A stretch of 64,000 bases of DNA from Odoribacter sp. (GTDB taxonomy: Bacteria; Bacteroidota; Bacteroidia; Bacteroidales; Prolixibacteraceae). The notes beneath the pieces were generated by a model that worked only from the letters and a program-made list of their open reading frames with translations, was not told where the DNA came from and made no database searches. The stretch covers positions 1 to 64,000 of the forward strand of contig PNOH01000020.1 of assembly GCA_013824715.1 (NCBI GenBank). Reading direction: 5' to 3'. Each line of letters begins with the position of its first letter. The stretch's first letter is position 1. Shown here piece by piece: positions 16,395-25,754 of this stretch. The position numbers and the translations under genes are program-made.

Positions 16395-16958
16395 ATGCAG
16401 GAAGAGGTTCAGATGATTTTGGATATTTGCAGGGAGAGAATGGAACACGCAATTAGCCATCTTGACAAAGAATTGGTTCATATTCGCGCCGGAAAAGCTT
16501 CTCCAAGAATGTTGGACTCAGTCATGGTTGATTATTACGGAAGCATGGTTCCAATTGTGCAAGTATCAAATATCAGTACTCCTGACGCCAGAACAATTGC
16601 GGTTCAACCCTGGGAAAAAACAATGATCCGTCCGATTGAAAAAGCAATTATCAATTCAAATCTGGGGTTCAATCCTGATAATAATGGTGAAATAATTCGG
16701 ATCAACGTACCAGCGCCAACCGAGCAACGCCGAAAAGATATGGTAAAAACGGTGAACAAAGAAGGTGAAATTGCAAAGGTAAGTTTAAGAAGTGCACGTA
16801 AGGAAACGAATGATAATCTGAAAAAGCTCTTGAAAGAGGGTCTTTCTGAAGATTTGGAAAAAGACGCTGAAGAGGTTGTACAGGAGATGATTAATGACTT
16901 CAGCAAAAAAATTGACAAAATGCTCGATGATAAAAATCACGAGATATTAACGATATAA
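16395..16958 (+). CDS. frr: Ribosome recycling factor
   Basis: A 187-residue ribosome recycling factor, which with EF-G splits post-termination ribosomes. The three-helix-bundle domain and the small beta domain are both recognisable: LVHIRAGKASPRMLDSVMVDYYG, then RPIEKAIINSNLGFNPDNNGEIIRI, then the helical segment ending KIDKMLDDKNHEIL. The length is standard. A strong terminator follows. Confidence 0.97.
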   Translation: MQEEVQMILDICRERMEHAISHLDKELVHIRAGKASPRMLDSVMVDYYGSMVPIVQVSNISTPDARTIAVQPWEKTMIRPIEKAIINSNLGFNPDNNGEIIRINVPAPTEQRRKDMVKTVNKEGEIAKVSLRSARKETNDNLKKLLKEGLSEDLEKDAEEVVQEMINDFSKKIDKMLDDKNHEILTI

Positions 16959-17009
16959 TTGTTTTCTAGTTTTCTGTTTTCTGAACATTGTTTAATTGTT
17001 TTCATGGCT

Positions 17010-17045
17010 TTGAGGCGGCTTGTTGAAGCCGTCTCAATTTTTTTT
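17010..17045 (+). terminator. Rho-independent terminator of frr
   Basis: A 12-bp stem (TTGAGGCGGCTT against AAGCCGTCTCAA, one G-U pair) with a 4-nt loop is followed by eight Ts. Confidence 0.9.
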
Positions 17046-17085
17046 ATCAATTATCCTGAACCAATAACAAATAATTATTTCGGAA

Positions 17086-17868
17086 ATGATGGGAATCGTC
17101 GATTATCACATGCATTCAGTTTTGTCTGACGGGCAAAATTCCTATGAAGAAATGGTCCTGGCATCAATTGCCAAAGGTTTGGACGAAATTGGCTTTAGCG
17201 ACCACGTCTGTCTTAAGCCGGTTGAATGGGCCATCAGGATTGAGGACATTCCGGTTATGACCAGTCAGATTCTGGACCTTAAATTGAAATACGAAGGTCA
17301 GATTAAAATAAAGTATGGAATTGAATTAGACTATTTTCCTGGTCGCGAAGGTGAACTCAAGGAATTAATTGAAAGTATTCCGCTTGACTACGTAATTGGA
17401 TCGGTCCATTTTATTGGCAACTGGAATTTTGATTCGGATCAGTCGCTGTATGGTAAATGGTCGAATGATAAACTTTACGCCAAATATTTTCATCTGATTC
17501 AACAGGCCGCCCGGTCGGACCTATTTGATATTATTGGTCACCTCGACATTATAAAAAAATTCAGGGTTTATCCGGAAACCAATCAGGATTTACTTTTTGA
17601 AGATACCTTAAGAATTATTAAAGAACACAATCTTGTGGTAGAACTTAATACCGGAGGACTTGACCGGCCCTGTTCAGAATTTTATCCAGGGGAAAAATTG
17701 CTGGAGCTTTGCTACAAGTATAACATTCCGGTAACCCTGGGCTCCGACGCTCACCAAATGGAACAAATTGCCCGGCATTATGAAAATGCATTCGAATTGC
17801 TTGCCCATATCGGGTATAAGGAAATTACAGGGTTTAACAATCGCACCCGAAGATTAATTCGGTTATAG
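17086..17868 (+). CDS. PHP-family phosphatase, histidinol-phosphatase-like
   Basis: A 260-residue PHP-fold metal-dependent phosphoesterase. The metal-binding motifs are DYHMHSVLSDG near the start, GFSDHVCLK, YGIELDYFPG, GSVHFIG, DIIGHLDIIKK, VELNTGG and LGSDAHQMEQIARHY near the end. The arrangement is that of HisK-type histidinol-phosphatases, which dephosphorylate histidinol phosphate. No other histidine gene is nearby, so the substrate remains an inference. The start could be either of two adjacent ATGs. It converges on the OmpA-like gene with an 8-bp gap. Confidence 0.88.
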   Translation: MMGIVDYHMHSVLSDGQNSYEEMVLASIAKGLDEIGFSDHVCLKPVEWAIRIEDIPVMTSQILDLKLKYEGQIKIKYGIELDYFPGREGELKELIESIPLDYVIGSVHFIGNWNFDSDQSLYGKWSNDKLYAKYFHLIQQAARSDLFDIIGHLDIIKKFRVYPETNQDLLFEDTLRIIKEHNLVVELNTGGLDRPCSEFYPGEKLLELCYKYNIPVTLGSDAHQMEQIARHYENAFELLAHIGYKEITGFNNRTRRLIRL

Positions 17869-17875
17869 TTGAACT

Positions 17876-18829
17876 TCAGTTATTCTCCAAAATCCTGAAA
17901 ATTTCATCCAGGCGTGGAGTAAGGATAATTTCAGTACGGCGGTTTTTCTGACGGGCTTCAGGGGTTTTGTCTTCATCTATGGGGAAGAACTCGCCCCGTC
18001 CGGCCGAAGTAATTCTCTTAGGTTCAATCCCTTTGTTTTTTAACAATATCCGGGTAACCGCAGTTGCACGCATCACACTCAGATCCCAATTGTCTTTGAC
18101 CGAACCAGTTCCGCGCATAGGAACATTATCGGTGTGCCCTTCAACTAAAACATTTATTTCAGGATTCTGCCCTAATACTCCAGCCAGGTTCGAAAGTGCC
18201 TGCTGACCCTTAGGATCAACTTCCCATTGGCCTGTTTTAAATAAAAGTTGTTCATCGAGCGAAACATACACCTTCCCGTTTTTTTCCTGAATGGTCAAAC
18301 CTTTATTGTTGAAACCCAGCAAAGCATCCATTACTTTCTGACGGAGTTGTTTTACAGCATCATCTTTTTGCTGAAGCGCAAGTTCCAGTTCTTTCAGGCG
18401 CTGACTCCGTTGTTCCAACTCCGTTTGGGCCGAACGCAGAATGTCTTCCCGTTTTTGCAAATCAGTTTGAGCCTGTTGTAGCTTTTCAATTAAATTGGCA
18501 ATTTCTTCAGAACTTCCGGCTTTCAAACTTTTTAACTGGTTTTCAAGCTCCGTATTGACCAGCATGAGTTGCTGATTATAAGAAGTTGAATTCTCCAGAT
18601 TTCGGGAAGCTTCATCCAATTTGGCCGATAATTGACTAACTTCTTTCAGGAGAGTTTCAATTTTACTCCGGAATTCAGTATTCTGAACTTTCAGTATTTG
18701 ATTCTGTTCCTTGAGCGACTGCACGGTTTGTTCACACTCCTGAAAGCTTCCTGAAAGTTGATTGTATTTTTTTGAGGAAACGCATGAAGTGATCAGAAAA
18801 ATGATAAAAACGAACGAAATTTTATTCAT
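17876..18829 (-). CDS. OmpA-family lipoprotein with coiled coil
   Basis: A 317-residue envelope protein. The N-terminus is a lipoprotein signal (FVFIIFLITSC, with C16 as lipid anchor). Residues about 25-165 are a long heptad-rich coiled coil with many Gln/Glu/Leu. Residues about 195-310 form an OmpA C-terminal peptidoglycan-binding domain (VLVEGHTDNVPM, SVMRATAVTRIL, SAGRGEFFP, KNRRTEIILTP). This is the layout of a Pal-like anchor linking outer membrane and cell wall, extended by a coiled-coil spacer. Convergent with the PHP gene. Confidence 0.93.
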   Translation of the reverse strand: MNKISFVFIIFLITSCVSSKKYNQLSGSFQECEQTVQSLKEQNQILKVQNTEFRSKIETLLKEVSQLSAKLDEASRNLENSTSYNQQLMLVNTELENQLKSLKAGSSEEIANLIEKLQQAQTDLQKREDILRSAQTELEQRSQRLKELELALQQKDDAVKQLRQKVMDALLGFNNKGLTIQEKNGKVYVSLDEQLLFKTGQWEVDPKGQQALSNLAGVLGQNPEINVLVEGHTDNVPMRGTGSVKDNWDLSVMRATAVTRILLKNKGIEPKRITSAGRGEFFPIDEDKTPEARQKNRRTEIILTPRLDEIFRILENN

Positions 18830-18889
18830 GGCTGGTTGTTTTAGTCAGGTAAATATATAGAACTTTGTCCATTTACAGGTCATTAGTTG

Positions 18890-18897
18890 TATATTTG
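18890..18897 (+). promoter_or_regulatory. Bacteroidota-type promoter for dxs
   Basis: TATATTTG (-7) ends 19 bp before the dxs ATG. A TTTG (-33 element) lies at 18864-18867, 22 bp upstream of the box. Both elements fit the Bacteroidota consensus. Confidence 0.65.
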
Positions 18898-18916
18898 GAT
18901 TCAAATTTGAAAGTTG

Positions 18917-20824
18917 ATGCTTGAAAGTGGTAAAAGTTTACTGGATCAGATTAATGATCCGTCTGAGTTACGAAAGTTAAAAGTTGAACAGTTGCCCGAA
19001 GTTTGTACTGAATTGAGGGATTTTATCATTGATGCGGTTTCAACCAATCCCGGGCATTTTGGCGCCAGTCTCGGAGTTGTTGAGCTTACTGTAGCCTTAC
19101 ACTATGTATTTAACACACCCTACGATTTATTGGTTTGGGATGTGGGCCATCAGGCATATGGGCATAAAATCCTGACTGGCCGAAAAGATGTATTTCATAC
19201 TAACCGGAAATATAAAGGGATCAGTGGTTTTCCAAAGCCTTCAGAAAGTATTTACGATTCGTTTGGGGTTGGCCATGCAAGTACTTCTATTTCGGCCGCG
19301 CTGGGTATGGCTGTTGCATCAAGGCTGAAAGAAGAGAAAGACCGAAAAATTGTCGCAATTATCGGCGATGGCGCCATGACCGGAGGAATGGCCTTTGAAG
19401 GCCTGAACAATGCCTCTGTCAACAAATCAGATTTATTAGTGATCCTGAACGATAATAATATGGCCATCGACCCCAGTGTTGGCGGGATGAGCGATTATCT
19501 GCTTAAGATATCTAAATCACAAACTTATAACCGGCTTAAAAAAGATGTTTGGGAAGTACTTGGTAAATTAAATGGGTTTGGACCTAAGGCCCGCCGGTTG
19601 GTTCAAAAAACAGAAAATGCCATAAAAACCATGTTACTCAAGCAGTCGAATTTATTTGAAAGTCTGGGTTTTCGTTATTTCGGTCCGGTTGACGGACATA
19701 ATGTTGTTTATCTGGCCGAAGTACTGCAAAGTTTGAGTCATATTCCCGGGCCTAAACTTCTGCATGTAATTACTAAAAAGGGGAAAGGGTTTAAGCAGGC
19801 AGAGCTCAATCAAACCGAATATCATGCTCCCGGTAAATTCAATAAAGTAACAGGCGAAATGCTCGATTGCGAGTGCGTGGTAAATAAACCACCCAAATTT
19901 CAGAATGTATTCGGGTACACGATGATAGAACTTGCCGAAATGAATGAACGGATTGTTGGCATTACCCCGGCTATGCCATCAGGCTGCTCTCTAAACCTAA
20001 TGATGGAAAAAATGCCCCACCGCACTTTCGATGTGGGGATTGCCGAACAACATGCTGTAACTTTCTCTGCCGGTTTGGCTATTCAGGGAATGCTTCCTTA
20101 TTGCAATATTTATTCAACCTTTATGCAGCGGGCATACGACCAGGTCATACACGATGTTGCCCTCCAGAATTTGCATGTGGTATTTTGCCTCGATCGTGGC
20201 GGACTGGTTGGAGCAGATGGGGCTACCCATCACGGAGTATTCGATCTGGCGTACATGCGGTCAATTCCGAATATGATCGTAACTGCGCCGATGGATGAAC
20301 TCGAATTACGGCATATAATGTTCACCGCACAAAATGAAAATCATGGTCCTTTTTCCATCAGGTATCCACGCGGTTGTGGCAGTTTGATTGATTGGCGTCA
20401 GCCAATGGAAGCCATTCCGATAGGGAAAAGCAGGCAATTATCTGAAGGATCAGATCTCGCAATACTTACCATCGGAACAGTTGGAATTCAAGCCAGCCGG
20501 GTAATTAAAATGCTCCGGAAAGAAGGAATAAATGCTGCTCATTACGATATGAGGTTTGTAAAACCTTTGGATGAAGAAGCTCTCCATATCATATTCAGCA
20601 ATTATAAACGCGTGATGACTATTGAAGACGGTGTTTTACAGGGTGGTTTTGGAAGCGCTGTTTTGGAATTTATGGCCGATCATCAATACAGTTCGGAACT
20701 GAAAAGAATTGGTATCCCTGATCAATTTGTCGATCATGGAACAACCGATGAATTACACCGCGAGATTGGCCTTGATCAGCAAGGGATTTATCAAACAGTT
20801 AAATCGTTTATGCTGAAAGAATAA
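18917..20824 (+). CDS. dxs: 1-deoxy-D-xylulose-5-phosphate synthase
   Basis: A 635-residue DXS, the thiamine-diphosphate enzyme that condenses pyruvate and glyceraldehyde 3-phosphate in the first step of the MEP isoprenoid pathway. Motifs in order: HFGASLGVVELTVALHYVF, DVGHQAYGHKILTGR, GVGHASTSIS with an active-site His, the TPP motif GDGAMTGGMAFEGLNN, and the transketolase-like core (DVGIAEQHAVTFSAG, LDRGGLVGADGATHHG). The length is standard. I use ATG 18917; an in-frame TTG lies one codon upstream. Confidence 0.97.
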   Translation: MLESGKSLLDQINDPSELRKLKVEQLPEVCTELRDFIIDAVSTNPGHFGASLGVVELTVALHYVFNTPYDLLVWDVGHQAYGHKILTGRKDVFHTNRKYKGISGFPKPSESIYDSFGVGHASTSISAALGMAVASRLKEEKDRKIVAIIGDGAMTGGMAFEGLNNASVNKSDLLVILNDNNMAIDPSVGGMSDYLLKISKSQTYNRLKKDVWEVLGKLNGFGPKARRLVQKTENAIKTMLLKQSNLFESLGFRYFGPVDGHNVVYLAEVLQSLSHIPGPKLLHVITKKGKGFKQAELNQTEYHAPGKFNKVTGEMLDCECVVNKPPKFQNVFGYTMIELAEMNERIVGITPAMPSGCSLNLMMEKMPHRTFDVGIAEQHAVTFSAGLAIQGMLPYCNIYSTFMQRAYDQVIHDVALQNLHVVFCLDRGGLVGADGATHHGVFDLAYMRSIPNMIVTAPMDELELRHIMFTAQNENHGPFSIRYPRGCGSLIDWRQPMEAIPIGKSRQLSEGSDLAILTIGTVGIQASRVIKMLRKEGINAAHYDMRFVKPLDEEALHIIFSNYKRVMTIEDGVLQGGFGSAVLEFMADHQYSSELKRIGIPDQFVDHGTTDELHREIGLDQQGIYQTVKSFMLKE

Positions 20825-20889
20825 AATTAAACTATACTTTTATAGAAGGTTAGTGCGTTTATCAGGCACATATTTAAATTATTCTCACC

Positions 20890-22044
20890 TTGGAATTTTA
20901 TTTTAAGAAACGGCGCTGGAAAATTTTACTTCTGCTGCTTGCAGTTTTAATTGGTATTGGTTCATTTTTTTACACACACTGGTTAGTAAAGAAAATGGCC
21001 GTTGAAGAACGTAAAAATGTTGAACTGTGGGCTGAAGCCACACAAAAACTGGTCAATTCCGACATTAATTCAAATCAGGACATAACTTTCCTTGTTGACA
21101 TCATTAACCGTAATACCAATATTCCGATCATTATTGCTGATAGCCTTGATCATGTGGGAGACACCAGGAACATTTCGTTTACCAATGAAAACAAAGAAAA
21201 AGTGCTGTTGCGCGAATTGCGTAAAATGAAGGAACAAAATGATCCGATCTTAATTTCAGTATCAGAAACCGAAACGCAATATCTGTATTACCGCAATTCG
21301 GTTTTGTTGGAAAACCTGAAATATTATCCGGTAGTTCAGTTTGCGGTCATCTTTTTGTTTATTCTTGTGGCTTATTTGGCCTTCAGTTCTTCGCGAAATG
21401 CAGAACAGAATCAGGTTTGGGTTGGTATGTCGAAGGAAACCGCCCATCAGTTGGGTACACCTATTTCATCGTTAATGGCCTGGGTCGAACTTTTAAAAAT
21501 GCAAAACATTGACGAGAACCTGATCCGTGAATTTGAAAAGGATACCGAACGGCTGCAAAAGATAACCGAACGTTTTTCAAAAATCGGTTCTTTTCCGGAA
21601 CTTCTTCTTACAGATGTTGCAGAAACAGTCCGGTCAACGGTTGAATACCTGAAAACACGTTCATCGGCAAAGGTGAAGTTTATATTGGATTTTGACCAGC
21701 AAAAAGAATATGAAGCCCCGATGAATGCTTCATTATTTAGCTGGGTCATCGAAAATTTATGTAAAAATGCGATCGATGCCATGAATAACAATGGTACAAT
21801 TCAACTTTCAATTGTCGAGAAAAATGGCCAGATTTTCATTGATGTTTCGGATACCGGAAAAGGAATATCCAAGGCATATTTTAAAACTGTTTTTCAACCT
21901 GGTTTTACAACTAAAAAAAGAGGTTGGGGACTGGGACTTTCCCTGGCCAAGCGAATCGTTGAAAATTATCATAAGGGGAAGATATTTTTAAAGCAATCTG
22001 AAATCAACAGGGGAACAACCTTCAGGATAATACTGAATAAGTAA
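20890..22044 (+). CDS. Sensor histidine kinase with two membrane helices
   Basis: A 384-residue membrane histidine kinase. Helices at about residues 10-30 and 148-168 enclose a periplasmic segment of about 115 residues. The H-box SKETAHQLGTPISSLMAW (H186) has Q-L-G-T-P instead of the common E-L-R-T-P. The ATPase domain has ENLCKNAIDAMNN, DTGKGI and GWGLGLSLAKRIVENYH. The start appears to be TTG at 20890, because no ATG exists before the first membrane helix. No response regulator is adjacent, so the partner is unknown. The gene sits 65 bp after dxs and may be co-transcribed. Confidence 0.9.
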   Translation: MEFYFKKRRWKILLLLLAVLIGIGSFFYTHWLVKKMAVEERKNVELWAEATQKLVNSDINSNQDITFLVDIINRNTNIPIIIADSLDHVGDTRNISFTNENKEKVLLRELRKMKEQNDPILISVSETETQYLYYRNSVLLENLKYYPVVQFAVIFLFILVAYLAFSSSRNAEQNQVWVGMSKETAHQLGTPISSLMAWVELLKMQNIDENLIREFEKDTERLQKITERFSKIGSFPELLLTDVAETVRSTVEYLKTRSSAKVKFILDFDQQKEYEAPMNASLFSWVIENLCKNAIDAMNNNGTIQLSIVEKNGQIFIDVSDTGKGISKAYFKTVFQPGFTTKKRGWGLGLSLAKRIVENYHKGKIFLKQSEINRGTTFRIILNK

Positions 22045-22169
22045 CAACTTATTAACAATTCATTTCAGCATTAAGCTGCTGATTATAAATACATTATAAG
22101 TACATAAACGTTTTGAGGCGATTCGCTGTTAAAAAAATCAATATATTTTCCACGTTTGTTTATTTTTTA

Positions 22170-22177
22170 TACTTTTG
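22170..22177 (+). promoter_or_regulatory. Bacteroidota-type -7 box for the yceD-rpmF unit
   Basis: TACTTTTG followed by C lies 18 bp before the yceD ATG, an exact TAnnTTTG match with a very short leader. A TTTG at 22155-22158 is too close to serve as a normal -33 element. Confidence 0.6.
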
Positions 22178-22195
22178 CAAAACTTTTTTCAGGCA

Positions 22196-22723
22196 ATGAG
22201 CGTACTTTCATTCTATAACATTGCATTCAAAGGGCTTTCGCAAGGGAAGCATATTTTTGATTACGAAGTTGAGGGCAAATTCTTTTCAGCGTTTGAGGGT
22301 GGAATTGTTGATGAAGGAAAAGTTAAGGTTCGGGTTACGCTTGAAAAACAGAGCTCGCTGATGATCTTGTGGTTTGATGTGAAGGGAAGTGTTCATGTTC
22401 AATGCGATCGTTGCCTCGAAATGTATGATCAGCCAATTAAAGGCCTTGAACGAATTTTCGTGAAATTTGGTGAAAAGGAATATACAGAAGGCGATGATGT
22501 AATCTGGGTCAGTGTAAACGATTATCAACTGAACGTAGCGCAATTGATCTATGAGTTTATTTGTTTGGCAGTTCCGATTAAAAAAGTTCATCCTGATGAT
22601 GAAAATGGAAACACAACATGCGACCCGGAAATGATAGACAAGTTGGCAAAATATGTCGTTAAGGACGACGAGATAAAAAATCCGGTTTGGAATGATTTAA
22701 AGAAATTATTAGATAACGAATAA
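22196..22723 (+). CDS. yceD: DUF177/YceD family protein
   Basis: A 175-residue DUF177 (YceD) protein. The family has a CxRC-type motif, seen here as VQCDRCLE around residue 73, and an acidic partner segment (EYTEGDDVIWV). Members are linked with 23S rRNA accumulation and nearly always precede rpmF. Here rpmF starts 12 bp downstream. The ATG at 22196 is chosen because the -7 box lies over the alternative upstream TTG. Confidence 0.92.
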   Translation: MSVLSFYNIAFKGLSQGKHIFDYEVEGKFFSAFEGGIVDEGKVKVRVTLEKQSSLMILWFDVKGSVHVQCDRCLEMYDQPIKGLERIFVKFGEKEYTEGDDVIWVSVNDYQLNVAQLIYEFICLAVPIKKVHPDDENGNTTCDPEMIDKLAKYVVKDDEIKNPVWNDLKKLLDNE

Positions 22724-22735
22724 AGATAAGTTAAG

Positions 22736-22921
22736 ATGGCACATCCAAAACACAGGGTATCAAAAACCCGCAGAGACAAAAGAAGAACACATTATAAAGC
22801 AACGCCAGCTACATTGGCAGCCTGTTCAAATTGTGGCACAACTGTTAAATATCACACTGTTTGTCCTGAATGTGGATATTACAGAGGTAAGTTGGCAATC
22901 GAAAAAGACGTTACAGTTTAA
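22736..22921 (+). CDS. rpmF: 50S ribosomal protein L32
   Basis: A 61-residue L32 with the conserved basic start (AHPKHRVSKTRRDKRRTHYK) and a zinc ribbon formed by CSNCG and CPECG. It is part of the yceD-rpmF-fabH order. The plsX gene found between rpmF and fabH in many other bacteria is not here. Confidence 0.98.
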   Translation: MAHPKHRVSKTRRDKRRTHYKATPATLAACSNCGTTVKYHTVCPECGYYRGKLAIEKDVTV

Positions 22922-22935
22922 TACTCCCGTATTGT

Positions 22936-22964
22936 GGTCAGAAGAGCAAAAGTTCTTCTGATCC
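22936..22964 (+). terminator. Hairpin downstream of rpmF, possible weak terminator or attenuator
   Basis: TCAGAAGA pairs with TCTTCTGA around an 8-nt loop, with GG/CC extension through a one-base bulge. The following sequence is only moderately T-rich (ttatttatt), so this may reduce rather than stop transcription into fabH. Confidence 0.5.
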
Positions 22965-23175
22965 TTATTTATTCCTTCCCACTTTAATATTTGAACAATT
23001 TAATTAATTGTTTTAAAAGGAGTTAGGTAATATTTTGCCTGATTTTGCTTTGCTAATCAGTTTTTTCATTCTAACTTGCAACGCAATTTATTTTCCTGAT
23101 TTTGCAGTTATATTAACATTCCGAACTGTTTCCCGGAAGAACCGGTTTTGATAGATTTGATTAAAAAATTTAATT

Positions 23176-24174
23176 ATGGATAAAATTCGTGCTGCAATTA
23201 CTGGCATTGGAGCATTTCTACCAGAGTACCGCTTAACCAACGAAGAGTTAAGTACACTGGTTGAAACATCTGATGAATGGATCATGCAGCGTATCGGCAT
23301 TAAGGAACGCCGGATATTGAAAGAAGATGGATTGGCAACCTCCGATATGGGCGCTGCCGCAATTAAAGAATTACTCGAAAAAACCGGGACAAACCCTGAA
23401 GAAATAGAACTTTTAATTTGTGCAACAATAACTCCCGACAGCCCCCTTCCTGCAACAGCCAATATTATCAGTTTCAAGGCCGGATTAATTAATTCCTGGA
23501 GTTTTGATCTGGTTGGGGCATGTTCAGGATTTGTATATGCATTAACAACCGGAGCAAAATTTATTGAGAGTGGCCAGTATAAAAAAGTTATCGTTTTAGG
23601 CGCCGACATGATGTCGTCAATAACTAACTACAAAGATCGGACTACCTGTCCGCTATTTGGGGATGGGGCAGCCGCGGTTTTGCTTGAACCCACTACCGAG
23701 GATTTAGGAGTTATTGACCACATCAACCGTGTTGACGGAGGGGGAAGTCAATTTCTTCAGATTAAAAGCGGAGGATCGCTGCGGCCGGCCTCGTACGAAA
23801 CCATTGACAATGATGAGCATTTTGTGTATCAGGAAGGTCAGACGGTGTTCAAAATGGCCGTATCGAATATGGCCGATATAGCGATTGAAGTGATGGAGAA
23901 AAATCAAATTTCGAAAGAAAACCTGGCATGGTTTGTTCCTCATCAGGCAAATATGAGGATTATTGATGCGGTTGGCCGCCGAATGGGGATTAACAAGGAG
24001 CAGGTGATGGTGAATATTCAAAAATATGGTAATACAACCGCCGCTACAATTCCACTCTGTTTATACGATTACGAAAACCAATTAAAGAAGGGCGACAACA
24101 TTATTCTGGCTGCCTTTGGTGCGGGTTTTACCTGGGGCAGTATTTACCTAAAATGGGCCTACGATCCCAAATAG
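23176..24174 (+). CDS. fabH: 3-oxoacyl-ACP synthase III
   Basis: A 332-residue ketoacyl-ACP synthase III, which starts fatty-acid chains by condensing acyl-CoA with malonyl-ACP. The Cys-His-Asn triad is present: C116 in [10 protein letters not shown], His in [10 protein letters not shown] and Asn in [11 protein letters not shown]. The [14 protein letters not shown] motif and the C-terminal [11 protein letters not shown] loop are typical. It follows rpmF after a 254-bp gap that contains a hairpin but no gene. A MaoC-type gene follows after 35 bp. Confidence 0.95.
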   Translation: MDKIRAAITGIGAFLPEYRLTNEELSTLVETSDEWIMQRIGIKERRILKEDGLATSDMGAAAIKELLEKTGTNPEEIELLICATITPDSPLPATANIISFKAGLINSWSFDLVGACSGFVYALTTGAKFIESGQYKKVIVLGADMMSSITNYKDRTTCPLFGDGAAAVLLEPTTEDLGVIDHINRVDGGGSQFLQIKSGGSLRPASYETIDNDEHFVYQEGQTVFKMAVSNMADIAIEVMEKNQISKENLAWFVPHQANMRIIDAVGRRMGINKEQVMVNIQKYGNTTAATIPLCLYDYENQLKKGDNIILAAFGAGFTWGSIYLKWAYDPK

Positions 24175-24209
24175 CGATTTTATTCATACAATTCTAATTC
24201 AATCTGGTC

Positions 24210-24677
24210 ATGGGAAAACTGATTGTCAGAAGTCACGAGGAGTTTGAAAAGCATGTTGGTCAGGAGCTTGGTATCTCGAGCTTTATGACTGTCACTCAGG
24301 AACAGATCAACAAGTTTGCCGATGCGACTTTCGATCATCAATGGATTCATGTTGATGAAGAAAGGGCAAAAAGAGAGGGGGCATTTGGAAGTACAATCGC
24401 TCATGGTTATCTTACCCTTTCGCTTTTACCTTTCATGTGGGACGAGATTATTCAGGTTGAAAACATCAAAATGCTGGTCAATTATGGTATCGATAATTTC
24501 AGATTTAATCAACCGGTCAAAGTCAATAGCAGGATCAGGACACAGGTGGTATTGCGTTCGGTTACAAACCTAAGGGGGATTACTAAAATTCAGTTGGATA
24601 TTTGTATGGAAATTGAAGGAAACCGGAAACCTGCTTTTGAAGGTACAATGACCTTTCTCTATCATTTTATAAAATAA
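24210..24677 (+). CDS. MaoC-like hot-dog dehydratase/hydratase
   Basis: A 155-residue single hot-dog domain of the MaoC (R-specific enoyl-CoA/ACP hydratase) family. The hydratase motif is clear: FADATFDHQWIHVDEERA, then FGSTIAHGYLTLSLLP, with the catalytic Asp and His. It would hydrate or dehydrate a short acyl thioester. Being next to fabH suggests fatty-acid or acyl-thioester metabolism, but the exact substrate is unknown. Confidence 0.9.
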   Translation: MGKLIVRSHEEFEKHVGQELGISSFMTVTQEQINKFADATFDHQWIHVDEERAKREGAFGSTIAHGYLTLSLLPFMWDEIIQVENIKMLVNYGIDNFRFNQPVKVNSRIRTQVVLRSVTNLRGITKIQLDICMEIEGNRKPAFEGTMTFLYHFIK

Positions 24678-24689
24678 TAATCAATTTGC

Positions 24690-24697
24690 TATATTTG
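24690..24697 (+). promoter_or_regulatory. Bacteroidota-type -7 box for the bactofilin/ATP synthase region
   Basis: TATATTTG lies 26 bp before the bactofilin ATG and is an exact TAnnTTTG match. It could drive the bactofilin-atpZ unit and contribute to the ATP synthase genes. Confidence 0.6.
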
Positions 24698-24723
24698 GAG
24701 TTCGTTCAAAAAAACAAAAAGCT

Positions 24724-25092
24724 ATGGCAAAAGAAACGCACGAAATTAATCCGCAGGTTATTAACCTGATTGCAACCGGAACCCGGATTACAGGAGATAT
24801 CCTTTCTGATGGCGATTTTCGCATTGATGGCGAATTAACTGGCAATATCGATACGAAAGGAAGATTGGTCATTGGTGCTTCAGGTAAAGTATTGGGAGAT
24901 ATTAAATGCAAAAGTTGCGAAATCGCCGGAAAGCAAAAAGGTAAAATCTTTATTAATGAACAACTTTCGCTCAAAGCTTCGTCAACGGTTACAGGCGATA
25001 TTGTAACCGGAAAATTATCGATTGAACCCGGGGCTTATTTTGCCGGAACCTGCACGATGGGCGATGATTCTGCTGATAATGAATCCAATTAA
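24724..25092 (+). CDS. Bactofilin-family polymer-forming cytoskeletal protein
   Basis: A 122-residue bactofilin. The central beta-helix repeats are visible as short rungs with Gly at turns (GDILSDGDFRIDGELTGNIDTKGRLVIGASGKVLGDI split over rungs, then SSTVTGDIVTGKLSIEPG). The termini are short and unstructured. These proteins self-assemble into filaments that organise envelope enzymes. Its 3' end overlaps the atpZ start by 14 bp, so it heads the ATP synthase gene run. Confidence 0.93.
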   Translation: MAKETHEINPQVINLIATGTRITGDILSDGDFRIDGELTGNIDTKGRLVIGASGKVLGDIKCKSCEIAGKQKGKIFINEQLSLKASSTVTGDIVTGKLSIEPGAYFAGTCTMGDDSADNESN

Positions 25093-25297
25093 TAATCAGA
25101 AACCGAAGAAACAATTTGACAATTTTATCCGCTATTCCAGTTTAGCCTTTGAAATGATGGCCATTATGGGAATCGGCGTTTGGTTGGGCATAAAACTCGA
25201 CCAATGGCTAAATATGAGTTTTCCTGCCTTTACTCTGGGCCTGATGATCTTGTCGGTTATTGGGGCAATTTATCATGTAATACGGAAATTTTTGTAA
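25079..25297 (+). CDS. atpZ: AtpZ/AtpI-type F0 assembly protein
   Basis: A 72-residue protein with two membrane helices and the family glycine pattern MGIGVWLGIKLDQWL. AtpZ/AtpI proteins lie at the front of ATP synthase operons and help assemble the c-ring or handle divalent cations. The ATG at 25079 lies inside the bactofilin coding sequence, suggesting translational coupling. Confidence 0.88.
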   Translation: MNPINNQKPKKQFDNFIRYSSLAFEMMAIMGIGVWLGIKLDQWLNMSFPAFTLGLMILSVIGAIYHVIRKFL

Positions 25298-25303
25298 TAA
25301 TCA

Positions 25304-25708
25304 GTGAAACAAACCAAATCGGTTGATCAGTCTATGAAACAATTTTTAATAAAGTCTTCGGTTCTGACGATCATTATTTTCTTAATAGGTATAGCTCTAT
25401 ATGCCACAGTTCTGAAATTGTACTTTTTTTCAGCTTTGCCTTTTGTGGCGCTCTTTTTTTATATAACGACTAACCTTGTTCATTTATATTTGTTAAAGGT
25501 TGCCGGCAAAACGAGTTCAAAATTTATATCGCAATACATGGCTGTAAACTTTATTAAGATGTTCTTTTATTTGGCTGTCGCCATTGTTTTTGTAATTTTA
25601 AACAGAGAAAATGCCAAGGTTTTTATTGCTAATTTTTTACTTATTTACCTCATATACACCGTATTTGAAGTGAATGAATTTTTGAAAAACATTAAACAAA
25701 TGAGATAG
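25304..25708 (+). CDS. Small membrane protein of the ATP synthase operon (AtpI-like position)
   Basis: A protein of up to 134 residues with four hydrophobic helices (about 17-35, 40-62, 80-98, 105-120) separated by short basic loops. It occupies the place of the poorly conserved subunit I in ATP synthase operons, between atpZ and atpB. No catalytic motif is visible. The start may be GTG at 25304 or ATG at 25334. An assembly role is inferred from position only. Confidence 0.75.
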   Translation: MKQTKSVDQSMKQFLIKSSVLTIIIFLIGIALYATVLKLYFFSALPFVALFFYITTNLVHLYLLKVAGKTSSKFISQYMAVNFIKMFFYLAVAIVFVILNRENAKVFIANFLLIYLIYTVFEVNEFLKNIKQMR

Positions 25709-25754
25709 GCCTCATCCTTTATGATTGAAGTCTGTTTTAATCATTTAAAAAAAT

